A stretch of DNA of 19,469 nucleotides from an uncultured Alistipes sp. (GCA_958449275.1 CAUDHE010000053.1:1-19469); one strand, 5' to 3'. Shown: positions 7,370-15,753, counted from the first letter of the stretch. The notes: generated from the sequence alone by a model not told the origin. Numbers and translations are program-made.

Positions 7370-8275
7370 ATGCGTCGATTCGTAAAAATATCGCTCCTTG
7401 CCGCAGCCGTGTCGGCAGTCGCCTGCCGAGAGTTGCCCGACTATCTGGCAAGCGATGCCACCATCGCCCGCGTCGGCCGCAAAGAGCTTAAGTACAGCGA
7501 CATCGCCGAGGCGATTCCGGCCAATGTTTCGGGCGCCGACAGCATATCGTTCGTGAAACTTTACGTCGATAAATGGTTCGTGCGACAATTGAAGCTGGAG
7601 GAGGCCGACCGTCTGTTCTCGGGCTCGGAGAAGGATATCGACAAACTGGTCGAAGACTATCGCCAGTCGCTGCTCATGCGCAAAGTCGATCAGCACCATG
7701 TCGACGAGCAGATGAACACCGACTTCACGGACAAGGACATAGCCGATTATTACAATACGCATAAGTCGGATTTCATTCTCGACCGTACGCTGGTTCGGGG
7801 TCGCATACTTCGTTTCGACGACTCGTATCGCCAGAGCAAGAAGCTCATGGAGCAGATGCGGGCGGCCGCATCGTCGCAGACGGCTGCCAAAACATTCTCG
7901 GAAGTTTGCGAGAAGAACGATTTTCTGCTCATCGACAATCGGGCCGAATGGGTGAGTTTCGCGGATTTTCTGTCCAATCTGCCCACGACCCGCTCGCAGG
8001 ATTACACGTCGCTGCTCGACAAGGCGGGCATACAGGAGATGAAAGCCAACGACGCGCGTTATTATTTCGATTTCACTTCGGTGTGTCGCAAGGGGAACGT
8101 GGCCCCGCTGGAGATGGTGGCGGACAACATACGCCGCATACTGCTCACGCAACGCCGCAGCGAGATAATCAAGGCGCACGAGGAGCAGATAGTGTCGGAG
8201 GCGATGGAGAGCGGGCATGCCCGCATTTACAAGGAGGCCGCAGAGACTCGGACCGACGACGAGACCAACGAGTGA
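7370..8275 (+). CDS. SurA-N/PPIase-like periplasmic lipoprotein chaperone
   Basis: This protein has 301 residues. A short signal peptide ends in a lipobox-like AVAC, with the acylated cysteine at residue 19, so it is probably a membrane-anchored periplasmic lipoprotein. The rest is helical and charged (for example GSEKDIDKLVEDYRQSLLMR, then DFTDKDIADYYNTHKSDFIL). This matches the N-terminal chaperone part of the SurA/PpiC family, in which a D-x-E/D-IxxYYxxHxxxF segment introduces the parvulin region. A complete catalytic parvulin domain is not obvious. It is followed after 52 bases by the SurA-like gene and then by ostA, a context that points to outer-membrane protein assembly. The annotation 'peptidyl-prolyl isomerase' would therefore be by family resemblance, not by a visible active site. 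Confidence 0.75.
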   Translation: MRRFVKISLLAAAVSAVACRELPDYLASDATIARVGRKELKYSDIAEAIPANVSGADSISFVKLYVDKWFVRQLKLEEADRLFSGSEKDIDKLVEDYRQSLLMRKVDQHHVDEQMNTDFTDKDIADYYNTHKSDFILDRTLVRGRILRFDDSYRQSKKLMEQMRAAASSQTAAKTFSEVCEKNDFLLIDNRAEWVSFADFLSNLPTTRSQDYTSLLDKAGIQEMKANDARYYFDFTSVCRKGNVAPLEMVADNIRRILLTQRRSEIIKAHEEQIVSEAMESGHARIYKEAAETRTDDETNE

Positions 8276-8327
8276 GCATCCGAGCGACGAACGGCACAAG
8301 GAACGAAAATACAGGTAAATATATATT

Positions 8328-9749
8328 ATGCTTAGAAATAAATCTTTGGTTGCGGTGCTGACAGCAGGTATTCTGCTGACGGCGGGTGCGCTTACGGCGC
8401 AGAAACGGCAGGTCATGCTCGATCGCGTGGTAGCCGTGGTGGGCGGATCGGCGATTCTCTACTCCGAAGTGGAGGATTACGCCAATCAACTCGTCGAGCA
8501 TCGGCGTGCGCAGGGTTTCACGTCCGACCGCGATCCGATGAACGAGGGTCTGGAGATGCTCATGAAGCAGAAATTGCTCTACAGCCAAGCTCTCATCGAC
8601 TCCATAACGCTTAACGGCGACGTCAATTCGGGCGTCGAGGAGCAGTTGCAGATGATGATCGCCGAGGAGGGCTCCATCGCCGAACTCGAAGCCAAACAGC
8701 ACATGGCTCTCTTCAACTTCCGCGAAATTCTGCGTCAGCGCGTCACCGAGCAGGAGTATGCGCGTTCGATGCAGGGCGAAGTTGTTAGCGGCGTCACCGT
8801 AACCCCCGGCGAGGTGGAACGTTTCTACAACGAGTTGTCGAAAAACGATCTGCCGCTGGTTCCCGAACAATACGTTTACGCGCAGATCGTGAAATACCCC
8901 TCGTCGCAGGCCGAAGCCAAGCAGCGCGCCAAGGAGCGTCTGCTGGAGATGCGCGAACGCATCATTTCGGGCAAGTCGACCTTGCCGGTGCTGGCGCGCC
9001 TCTATTCGGTCGACCCCGGATCGGCCATGAACGGCGGCGAATATCCCCCGGGGCCTCTGTCGCAGTGGACCAAACCTTTCGGCGACGCATTGGCGATACT
9101 GAAACCCGGTCAGTTGTCGGAGGTGGTGGAGACCGAATACGGCTTCCACATCATCGAACTTATCGACGAACCCAAAAACGGCATGTACCACTGCCGTCAC
9201 ATACTCATCAAACCCACGTATACTACCGACGAGCTGATCGAACCGACCAAGTTCCTCGACAGCGTGTCGCTGCTGATACGCTCCGACTCGATGACCTTCG
9301 AGGAGGCTGCCATGAAGTTCTCGGAGGACGACCTCACCAAGATGAACGGCGGTCTGGTGTCGAACCACGACGTGCTGATGAGCAATCCGAGCTATTCAAA
9401 TGTGAAATATACGGCCACCAAGTTCCGTCGCGAAGACTTCGGCGAGGGCAAGAGCCTTAAGGACTACATAGCCATTTCGCAGATGAAGGTCGGCGACGTT
9501 TCGACCGCTTACCAGTCGGAGGACCTCAAGGGCGACGACCTGAGCAAAATCATCAAGTTGCTCGAGATCATCCCCACCCACCCCGCGTCGCTTGTCGATG
9601 ACTACCTTACGCTCGAGGAGATGGCTTTGGAAGCCAAGCAGGAGAAGGTGTTCGACGAGTGGATGCGAAAGAAGATCGACGGACTCTACGTCTACATCGA
9701 CCCCGAATTCCGCGACGGCGAATTTCAGTACGACAACTGGGTCAAGTAA
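8328..9749 (+). CDS. surA: SurA-like periplasmic chaperone with two parvulin domains
   Basis: This 473-residue protein has a signal peptide (1-24, cleavage after ALTA, before Q25). The SurA N-terminal chaperone region starts with LDRVVAVVGGSAILYSEVE (31-49) and runs to about 175. Parvulin-type PPIase domain 1 lies at about 182-281, with the marker GEYPPGPLSQW and the closing segment EYGFHIIELID. Domain 2 begins at YHCRHILIKP (287-296) and continues with FSEDDLTKMNGGLVS. SurA escorts unfolded beta-barrel proteins to the BAM complex. The gene lies between the lipoprotein chaperone and ostA, 25 bases before the latter, in one transcription unit. The architecture is the same as E. coli SurA, though the sequence is clearly the Bacteroidota form. 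Confidence 0.92.
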   Translation: MLRNKSLVAVLTAGILLTAGALTAQKRQVMLDRVVAVVGGSAILYSEVEDYANQLVEHRRAQGFTSDRDPMNEGLEMLMKQKLLYSQALIDSITLNGDVNSGVEEQLQMMIAEEGSIAELEAKQHMALFNFREILRQRVTEQEYARSMQGEVVSGVTVTPGEVERFYNELSKNDLPLVPEQYVYAQIVKYPSSQAEAKQRAKERLLEMRERIISGKSTLPVLARLYSVDPGSAMNGGEYPPGPLSQWTKPFGDALAILKPGQLSEVVETEYGFHIIELIDEPKNGMYHCRHILIKPTYTTDELIEPTKFLDSVSLLIRSDSMTFEEAAMKFSEDDLTKMNGGLVSNHDVLMSNPSYSNVKYTATKFRREDFGEGKSLKDYIAISQMKVGDVSTAYQSEDLKGDDLSKIIKLLEIIPTHPASLVDDYLTLEEMALEAKQEKVFDEWMRKKIDGLYVYIDPEFRDGEFQYDNWVK

Positions 9750-9774
9750 CGCTCAGGCATAAAAGGGACTGCAA

Positions 9775-12174
9775 GTGCGTCGCGTAATATCGATCATATC
9801 CGTTGCGTTGGTGTTCGGCGGCATTCTGTTCGCGCAGGAGTCGAGCATCCGCAATGCCGCGACAACTGGCGACTCCGCTGCGGCCGAGGCGATCCGCGCC
9901 GCACGAGACAGTGTACGGCGACAGAACGACGGGGCGCAACCGCCGCGCCGCAAGATCGACTTCAAAGCCGATGTGGTTCGTAAGGAGAGCGGCGACAGCA
10001 TAATCCATTTCATGGGCAATTTCGCCGCGCATCACAACGGCGCGGTGATCTCGTGCGACAGTTCGGTGCGTTACAGCGACACCCGATGGGGATTCTTCGG
10101 CCGCGTGATAATCAATCAGGACTCCGTATACATCTACGGCGACAGCGCACTGTACGACGGCGAGAGCAGCCTGGCCGAGGTCTACGCCCCCATCGTCAAG
10201 GTCGTCGACGGCGATGCGTTGCTCTACACCTATAATTTCAGCTTCAATACCGAGGAGAAGATCGGTCGATATACAGGCGGCGGCGTGCTGGTGCACGACG
10301 ACGACATCATGGAATCGTTGCGCGGATATTATTACGCCGACACGCACGAGGTGATCTGCGTCGACGAAGTAGAGCTTCACGGCGCCGATTACGACATGAA
10401 GAGCGATTCTGTCATCTATAACTCCGAAACCGACATGGCCCGCTTCTTCACGGGCAGTGAAATATGGAACTCCGACGGCGACTATCTGTGCGCCGACGAA
10501 GGGTTCTACGACAAGGCTCAGGATCTCTATACGGTCACGCGCAACGGCTACGTGCTCACTTCCGAGCGCGAATTGTGGGGCGATACCCTATCCTACTACC
10601 GCTCTGCGGGGCACGTAGTGGCACGTCGCAACATCCAGATGGACGACTTCGAGAACAAGATGCTGGCTTTCGGCGATTTCGCGGAATATTGGTCCGAGGC
10701 GGGCAACGCGGTGCTTACGCGCAATCCGTCGGTGGTGGGTTACGACACCGATCAGGGCGATTCGGTCTTTCTGCGCGCCGATTCTATGCTTCTGTTTACC
10801 GTGTCGCGCTTCGAAAGCGCCGAACATGCCGACTCGCTGACGACGGAGGCCACCGAAGCCGAGCATTCGGACATCGTCCGCAACGAAACCGCTACCGTCC
10901 GCCCAACGGCCGCACTGAATGTCGCGCAGGACCGCAATGAAGATATAGAAGACTACTATTATGACGATGAGGAAATCGCCGACAGCGTGCTACGCGATTC
11001 CGTGGTGCCGCCGAGCGCCAAAGAGTTGAAAGCCGCGGCCCGCGAGCAGGCCCGCAAGGCTAAGGATTCGGTGAAGCGGGTCAAAGCCGCCGAGCGCAAG
11101 AAGCGTCTCGACTCCATAGCCGTGGTACGTCAGGCTAAAGCGACGGCGCAACTGGAGAAAGCGCGGGCCAAGGAACTGGCACGGGCGTCGAAAGACTCCG
11201 TAAGACGTGCCGCATTGCGCGAACGTATGCTTCGTCGCGGCGGCGATGTTTCGGCACTCGACTCGCTCGACAGTCTGGCGGGCGTCCGTAACGAATTATT
11301 GCGGCACGGGCATGCGGACGACCATCCCGTCGCACTCCCTGCGGAGGAAAACGAAGACAGCATGGCTCTCGCCGAGGCTCGGGCCATGAACGACGACCTG
11401 ATCCCGACCGACACGACGCACGTCGACAGCATCTATCGTCTGGTAAAAGCCTATCGCAACGTCCGTCTGTATCGTACCGACGCCCAGATGGCCTGCGATT
11501 CCATGGTGAGCATGTCCACCGATTCGATCATACATTTATATATAGATCCCGTTCTGTGGAACAACTCCAACCAGATAACCTCCGACGAGGTGGATGTATT
11601 CACCCGCAACCGTCAAATAGAACGCGCCGAATTCATCGGCTCGCCTATCATGGTGTCGGAGATCGACACCACCTATTACAATCAGGTGGCAGGCAAGGTA
11701 ATGATAGCCTATTTCCGCAACAACGACATCTATCGCAACGATGTGAACGGCAACGTTCAGACCATATATTTCCAACGCGAGGACGAGGATCTGCCCGACG
11801 TGACGAATATGATATATCTCGAAAGCGCCTCGGCATCGTTCTACATCGAAGACAAGGAGTTGGTCGGCATGACCTATCGCAACGACGTGCCATTCAAACT
11901 CTACCCCATAAACATGATTCCGCCCACGCAGGATATGCGTTTGCGCAATTTCAAATGGGTTCCCGTACTCAGACCTACGCGCGAATCGATATTCGACCGC
12001 ACGATACGCCCGTCCGTTCGCGATGAACGGAGACTGCGCGAGCGTCCTACGTTCGACATCGTCGAGCGCATGGACCGCTATAAGGAACGTCTGTTGCGCA
12101 GCGGCGAATGGATCGACCGCGAAGACGAACTCACTCCCGAACTCATCGAGTGGCGCAATACTCGCGAACCTTAG
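9775..12174 (+). CDS. OstA/LptA-like LPS-transport protein with charged insertion
   Basis: This 799-residue protein starts at a GTG codon followed at once by a signal peptide (RRVISIISVALVFGGILFA, cleavage near residue 21), which is why this start is chosen. Residues 60-340 are repeated short beta-strands (for example DFKADVVRKESGDSIIHFMGN and DSVYIYGDSALYDGES) typical of the OstA-like jelly-roll of LptA, which bridges LPS across the periplasm. Residues about 412-485 are unlike this: a Lys/Ala/Arg-rich, probably helical segment with repeated KDSV/RRA units. A second OstA-like beta region follows at about 550-720, ending in a charged tail. E. coli LptA has about 185 residues, so this is far larger. 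As the last gene of the SurA operon it fits outer-membrane biogenesis. No barrel-forming LptD domain is evident. Confidence 0.85.
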   Translation: MRRVISIISVALVFGGILFAQESSIRNAATTGDSAAAEAIRAARDSVRRQNDGAQPPRRKIDFKADVVRKESGDSIIHFMGNFAAHHNGAVISCDSSVRYSDTRWGFFGRVIINQDSVYIYGDSALYDGESSLAEVYAPIVKVVDGDALLYTYNFSFNTEEKIGRYTGGGVLVHDDDIMESLRGYYYADTHEVICVDEVELHGADYDMKSDSVIYNSETDMARFFTGSEIWNSDGDYLCADEGFYDKAQDLYTVTRNGYVLTSERELWGDTLSYYRSAGHVVARRNIQMDDFENKMLAFGDFAEYWSEAGNAVLTRNPSVVGYDTDQGDSVFLRADSMLLFTVSRFESAEHADSLTTEATEAEHSDIVRNETATVRPTAALNVAQDRNEDIEDYYYDDEEIADSVLRDSVVPPSAKELKAAAREQARKAKDSVKRVKAAERKKRLDSIAVVRQAKATAQLEKARAKELARASKDSVRRAALRERMLRRGGDVSALDSLDSLAGVRNELLRHGHADDHPVALPAEENEDSMALAEARAMNDDLIPTDTTHVDSIYRLVKAYRNVRLYRTDAQMACDSMVSMSTDSIIHLYIDPVLWNNSNQITSDEVDVFTRNRQIERAEFIGSPIMVSEIDTTYYNQVAGKVMIAYFRNNDIYRNDVNGNVQTIYFQREDEDLPDVTNMIYLESASASFYIEDKELVGMTYRNDVPFKLYPINMIPPTQDMRLRNFKWVPVLRPTRESIFDRTIRPSVRDERRLRERPTFDIVERMDRYKERLLRSGEWIDREDELTPELIEWRNTREP

Positions 12175-12299
12175 TCAGTCGGCAACATCATCACCATCAT
12201 CCGAAACCCGTGCGCGTCATTCCATAATGACATTCGAGCCTCCGCGGGGCAGAGGCTGCGGCCCGCGCGACTCTGTCGAGTCGTATTACTTATAATGCT

Positions 12300-12368
12300 G
12301 TTCGCCGACGGCAGAGGACAAAACGAGCCATGCGAGTTGCAGTCCTCCGCAGTGGGGCGGCGGCGAAC
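12300..12368. repeat. Large nested inverted repeat
   Basis: Perfect outer arms GTTCGCCG (12300-12307) and CGGCGAAC (12361-12368) enclose perfect inner arms GAGGAC (12314-12319) and GTCCTC (12342-12347). Beyond one mismatch, the outer arms can be extended further. The structure could form a cruciform or an RNA stem; its function is unknown. Confidence 0.55.
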
Positions 12369-12394
12369 TGCGCGGCTCAAGGAGCCGCAGTATT

Positions 12395-12421
12395 TCCACC
12401 TTTTGTCACCCAAAAGGTGGA
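12395..12421. terminator. Perfect 11-bp hairpin, possible bidirectional terminator
   Basis: TCCACCTTTTG (12395-12405) and CAAAAGGTGGA (12411-12421) are exact complements across the 5-base loop TCACC. It lies between convergent genes, so it could stop transcription from either side, but it lacks a clean terminal T-run. It may instead belong to the repeat family that follows. Confidence 0.45.
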
Positions 12422-12434
12422 GCCAACCGACGCC

Positions 12435-12481
12435 AAGCCGAGAGCAATCATGCTTGCATGAATTGCCAAGACGCGAAAGCG
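12435..12481 (+). repeat. Diverged copy (R3) of the AAGCCGAGAGCA hairpin repeat
   Basis: AAGCCGAGAGCA (12435-12446) is identical to the same segment of the copies at 15660 and 19397. The 3' flank (12464-12481) matches theirs at 14 of 18 bases. Between them the sequence differs, yet it forms the same shape: GCAA+TCATGC, loop TT, GCATGA, one bulged A on the 3' arm, TTGC. Conserved flanks with a changed but still paired stem suggest selection for structure. Confidence 0.6.
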
Positions 12482-12614
12482 GAAAACAAACGCAGTGCCG
12501 TTAAAAGCCGCCGCGGTGAAACGATTTCGGGGTCGGTCTTGCCGCGGGAGTGGCTGACGCGCGTGAATTACTGCGACTCTGCGAGCCGCATACTCCGCCG
12601 TCGGCGCGCAGGCA

Positions 12615-14786
12615 TCACAGCTTGGGAAACACCATCGGTGACTGCACCGTGACGAACGCCGCGCCATTACCGTCGGTCGTACACACCACCCGCACGGCCT
12701 TTATGGGACGCGAAGGAGCGTCGATCGCTCCGCCGCCGTTTTCCAGGTCGCACACGCGGCGGAAGGTCACTCCGTCTTCGCTCACCTCCATGTATCCCGA
12801 ATTGAATACGTATCGCGGCAATTGCAGATTACCCGTGCGAATCTCCAATCGGCGGCACGTCACGGGTTTCTCGAAAGTATAAAGAATCCAGTCTCCGTTA
12901 CGCGACGTACGCGACGTGCGCGCTATGCGGCCGTACCCCTCGGCATTGGAATAGGGGAAACGCTCGCTCTGAGGAATCGACGAGGTGATCCGCACCTTCG
13001 GCTGCGACATGCGGAAACGTCCCGCCACACCCGTCTCGGGACTGCGCGCACGATCGTACACGCTGCGGAACGAATAACGCTGCGGCTTGTCGGTGCGTAT
13101 CGGTCCGTCGTAAGGATGCTCGCCATCCTCGCCGACCACGCTGTAATATATGCGCGAACGGTCGTCCGTCGACGCCGTCAACACGCCGTCGGCATATTTC
13201 ACCGCAGGAGGAAACAGACGGAAATCGATGCCCATCGCCGCCATGCGACTGTAATGGCTGCTCGTAAGACGCGAATAAAACTCGTCCCAACCGCCGCCGC
13301 GTCCGCACCAAGCCAGTTCGCTGAGCGCGCAGATGCGCGGATATGTCTGATAATAAATAAAATCATAATCGGAATCGCGCTGCGACAGACAGACCTCGCT
13401 CCAGAAATTAGCCTGCAATCCCGCCACGTTACGCATCTCGGCCTCGGTGAAACCCTGCTCGGCGAAGTCGAACGACAGCACCTTTTTCGCATCGAATATC
13501 GCGGCCCAGTCATGTCCCGCCTCGCGCGGAGTCTGGCGCATGTCGAAATAGAAATAGGCTCCGGGCAAAACCACAGTAGAGTATCCCTCGCGGGCCGACT
13601 TGCGACACGCCGCCACATTCTCCCAACCGTAAACGAGACTCCGACGGTCAAGGCCGCCCGAATTTATCGCCTCGTTCCACACGCACGGCAACTTGCCGTG
13701 CTCCTCGACAATATGCGCCACGCGATTCATGAAATACTCCTGCAATTCGGCCCCGCTCCCGATGCCGCGCGACGCCATCAACGCCTTGCAGTCGGGGCAC
13801 GACATCCACTGCGAAGCGTCGACCTCGTCACCGCCGATATGTATGTACCGCGAAGGAAACAACTCGGCCAACTCCCCTATCACGTCGTCGAGCAGCTCGT
13901 AATTGCTCTCCTTGGCCACGCACAACACATTGCGCGTATCGTAACCGTCGGACGCCTTGAGCGACGGAGTATAACCGCACAACACCTCGGGATGCACGCT
14001 CGCCAGATCGAGGCTGTGCCCGGGTAAATCGATCTCGGGTATTATTTCGATGTTGCGCACAGCGGCATACTCTACCAGATCGCGCATCTGCTCCTGAGTG
14101 TAATATCCGCCGTAACGCTCGCACCAAAGTCCGTAACGAGGGGCCACGGGCGAGTCGCCGCCGCGGAACCCGCCGACCTCGGCCAGTTCGGGATGCGATT
14201 TTATCTCTATGCGCCACGCCTCGTCGTCCGACAGATGCAGATGCAGTTTGTTGATCTTATGATGTGCCAAATTGTCGACGAAACGTTTCACATCGTCGAT
14301 CTCCATCCACGTACGGCACACGTCGAGCATGAATCCCCGATAAGCGAAACGAGGTTCGTCAGCCACACGACACGCTCCTACCATCACGGGCAGCGTCAAA
14401 GCATGCGAATAGACCTTTGCGGGCAACAACTGCAACAAAGTCTCTATTCCGTTCTGAACCCCGGCGGCCGACCCGCCTTCTATCGTCACGCCGTCGTTTC
14501 CGATATCGAGCGTATACGCCTCGGCAGCGAGATTTTTATTCGTTCTAAGCACAATATTTCCCGCCGATTCGCCGTTATATTCCAGAACCGACAGCGGAAC
14601 ATATTCCGCAAGGTACATTGCCGAGGGACGGAGTTCAGGGTAGTGTGTAATCTTAGTTGTTGTTAGTATGGTAAATACTCCGTCCCTTTTCTTAAACTCC
14701 CGAGGCGCGGGAACGATGTCGGCAGCAAAGGCCGCCGCAGAAAAGATCAAGGCCGAAACGGCGAAAACAACAGATCGGAATCTCAT
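12615..14786 (-). CDS. Secreted GH20 beta-N-acetylhexosaminidase
   Basis: This 723-residue enzyme removes terminal GlcNAc or GalNAc from glycans by substrate-assisted catalysis. The signal peptide (1-21) ends AAAFAA. A GH20b-like N-terminal domain (about 24-140) precedes the catalytic barrel, which starts YRGFMLDVCRTWM (149-161). The barrel shows LHLHLSDDEAWRIEI (181-195), PEIDLPGHS (250-258) and the catalytic pair D320-E321 in HIGGDE (316-321). Tryptophan-containing substrate-pocket segments such as VWNEAINSGG and YGWENVAA follow. The C-terminal 200 residues (RTSRNGDWILYTFEKPVTCRR onwards) look like a discoidin/F5-8-type carbohydrate-binding fold. There is no lipobox, so it is probably periplasmic or secreted. 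It is a single-gene unit, divergent from mazG, with its own -7 element. This is typical of host-glycan degraders of the gut. Confidence 0.94.
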   Translation of the reverse strand: MRFRSVVFAVSALIFSAAAFAADIVPAPREFKKRDGVFTILTTTKITHYPELRPSAMYLAEYVPLSVLEYNGESAGNIVLRTNKNLAAEAYTLDIGNDGVTIEGGSAAGVQNGIETLLQLLPAKVYSHALTLPVMVGACRVADEPRFAYRGFMLDVCRTWMEIDDVKRFVDNLAHHKINKLHLHLSDDEAWRIEIKSHPELAEVGGFRGGDSPVAPRYGLWCERYGGYYTQEQMRDLVEYAAVRNIEIIPEIDLPGHSLDLASVHPEVLCGYTPSLKASDGYDTRNVLCVAKESNYELLDDVIGELAELFPSRYIHIGGDEVDASQWMSCPDCKALMASRGIGSGAELQEYFMNRVAHIVEEHGKLPCVWNEAINSGGLDRRSLVYGWENVAACRKSAREGYSTVVLPGAYFYFDMRQTPREAGHDWAAIFDAKKVLSFDFAEQGFTEAEMRNVAGLQANFWSEVCLSQRDSDYDFIYYQTYPRICALSELAWCGRGGGWDEFYSRLTSSHYSRMAAMGIDFRLFPPAVKYADGVLTASTDDRSRIYYSVVGEDGEHPYDGPIRTDKPQRYSFRSVYDRARSPETGVAGRFRMSQPKVRITSSIPQSERFPYSNAEGYGRIARTSRTSRNGDWILYTFEKPVTCRRLEIRTGNLQLPRYVFNSGYMEVSEDGVTFRRVCDLENGGGAIDAPSRPIKAVRVVCTTDGNGAAFVTVQSPMVFPKL

Positions 14787-14807
14787 ATCGCAAAAAATTA
14801 TTTACCG

Positions 14808-14815
14808 CAAAGTTA
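14808..14815 (-). promoter_or_regulatory. -7 promoter element of the GH20 gene
   Basis: TAACTTTG on the minus strand lies 21 bases before the GH20 ATG (14786) and matches TAnnTTTG. It forms the left half of a symmetric pair with the mazG promoter element at 14836-14843. Confidence 0.6.
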
Positions 14816-14835
14816 TCATTTCCGAGGGAAAATAA

Positions 14836-14843
14836 TAACTTTG
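14836..14843 (+). promoter_or_regulatory. -7 promoter element of mazG
   Basis: TAACTTTG on the plus strand lies 22 bases before the mazG ATG at 14866. Together with the GH20 element it gives an exact inverted pair, CAAAGTTAT and ATAACTTTG. Confidence 0.6.
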
Positions 14844-14865
14844 TGTGACATAATTCGATTTCGAT

Positions 14866-15654
14866 ATGAACGAACAGAAAAAACTCAAGGCTGCCGCGCG
14901 ACTGCTGGAGGTGATGGACACCCTGCGCGTGAAGTGCCCGTGGGACCGCGAGCAGACTTTCGAGTCGCTGCGAAACAACACCATAGAAGAGACATACGAA
15001 CTGGTCGACGCCATCGCCGACCACGATATGGCCGGCATAAAGGAGGAACTGGGCGACCTGCTGCTGCACGTGATATTCTACTCTAAACTGGGCGAGGAGC
15101 AGGGCGCGTTCGATTTGGCCGACGTGGCCGATGCCGAATGCGACAAGCTCATATACCGCCACCCGCACGTCTACAGCGACATACATGCCGACACCCCCGA
15201 CGAGGTGACCAAGAACTGGGAGGCTCTCAAATTGCGCAAGAAAAAGCGCGGGAGCGGCATTCTCGGAGGCGTACCGCGTTCGCTGCCGGCAATGGTAAAG
15301 GCCTACCGCGTAAGCGAAAAGGCGGCCAATTCGGGATTCGACTGGGAGCATAAAGAGGACATATGGGCCAAAGTCAAGGAGGAGATAGCCGAAGTAGAGG
15401 CCGAAATGGAGCGTCGCGACGCCGACCGCACCGCCGAGGAGGTGGGCGATCTCTTCTTCGCTCTGGTGAACATGTGTCGCCTTTACGGCATCGATCCCGA
15501 ACTTTCGCTCGAAAGAGCCAATAAAAAGTTCATCGCCCGCTTCGGACGCATGGAACGCGAAGCCGAGAGCGACGGGCGATTATTCACCGACATGTCGGTC
15601 GAGGAATTGGACGTACTGTGGCGCAAAGCCAAGCAGGCGGAGAGCGGAGAGTAA
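14866..15654 (+). CDS. mazG: Nucleoside triphosphate pyrophosphohydrolase MazG
   Basis: This 262-residue protein has the length of full two-domain MazG. It hydrolyses NTPs and dNTPs to the monophosphate and pyrophosphate, cleansing the nucleotide pool and, in E. coli, lowering ppGpp. The N-terminal domain has the marker CPWDREQTFESL (24-35) and the metal-binding pattern EETYE (41-45) with ELGD (61-64). The second domain repeats it: EEIAE (172-176) and EVGD (192-195), the functional catalytic copy in E. coli. The linker holds LKLRKKKRG and GVPRSLPAMVKAYRVSEKAA, both typical of the family. It starts at an ATG 22 bases after a -7 element, divergent from GH20. The following gene lies 193 bases downstream beyond strong hairpins, so the mazG transcript probably ends before it. 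Confidence 0.95.
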   Translation: MNEQKKLKAAARLLEVMDTLRVKCPWDREQTFESLRNNTIEETYELVDAIADHDMAGIKEELGDLLLHVIFYSKLGEEQGAFDLADVADAECDKLIYRHPHVYSDIHADTPDEVTKNWEALKLRKKKRGSGILGGVPRSLPAMVKAYRVSEKAANSGFDWEHKEDIWAKVKEEIAEVEAEMERRDADRTAEEVGDLFFALVNMCRLYGIDPELSLERANKKFIARFGRMEREAESDGRLFTDMSVEELDVLWRKAKQAESGE

Positions 15655-15659
15655 AAAGG

Positions 15660-15732
15660 AACGTTTTCGTTAAGCCGAGAGCAGAGCCGAACTTGTTCGG
15701 GCTATGCCGAGGCGAGAAAACGACTGTTGAAA
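15660..15732 (+). repeat. 73-base intergenic repeat, copy R1
   Basis: This is identical to 19397-19469 except at 15697 (T here, A at 19434). It is an imperfect palindrome: outer arms CGTTTTC and GAAAACG, then GCC/GGC, GCA (15681-15683) with TGC (15705-15707), and an inner stem AGCC-GAAC / GTTC-G-GGCT with a TT loop and one bulged G. It begins 5 bases after the mazG stop. The match may extend further, because the second copy is cut by the window edge. Confidence 0.85.
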
Positions 15733-15753
15733 AACGAAGAATTAAATTCAACT

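Larger units (their letters stand above)
12175..12614. other. 440-base intergenic region rich in inverted repeats
   Basis: This lies between the convergent ostA-like and GH20 genes. It holds a chain of stem-loops: 12216-12231 (GTCATT/AATGAC), 12243-12267 (CGCGGG/CCCGCG with inner GCAG/CTGC), 12268-12283 (CGACTC/GAGTCG), a nested 12300-12368 (GTTCGCCG/CGGCGAAC with inner GAGGAC/GTCCTC), 12372-12388 (GCGGCTC/GAGCCGC), 12395-12421, and the repeat at 12435-12481. A 69-codon frame at 12295-12504 exists, but it runs straight through the palindromes and is not believed. The region presumably terminates both genes. Only the last element is recognised from elsewhere in the window. Confidence 0.8.

Noticed and set aside
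7346..9368. Long minus-strand open frames opposite the two chaperone genes
   Set aside because: Their composition is shadow-like, and both sense genes have signal peptides and clear family motifs.
12295..12504. 69-codon open frame in the ostA-GH20 intergenic region
   Set aside because: It reads straight through several perfect palindromes and the R3 repeat, has no promoter or family resemblance, and its composition follows the hairpins.
14281..14300. GTTTCAC sequences (for example near 14284 and 2412) as parS half-sites
   Set aside because: Neither continues into the inverted second half of the parS palindrome, and both are inside coding sequence.
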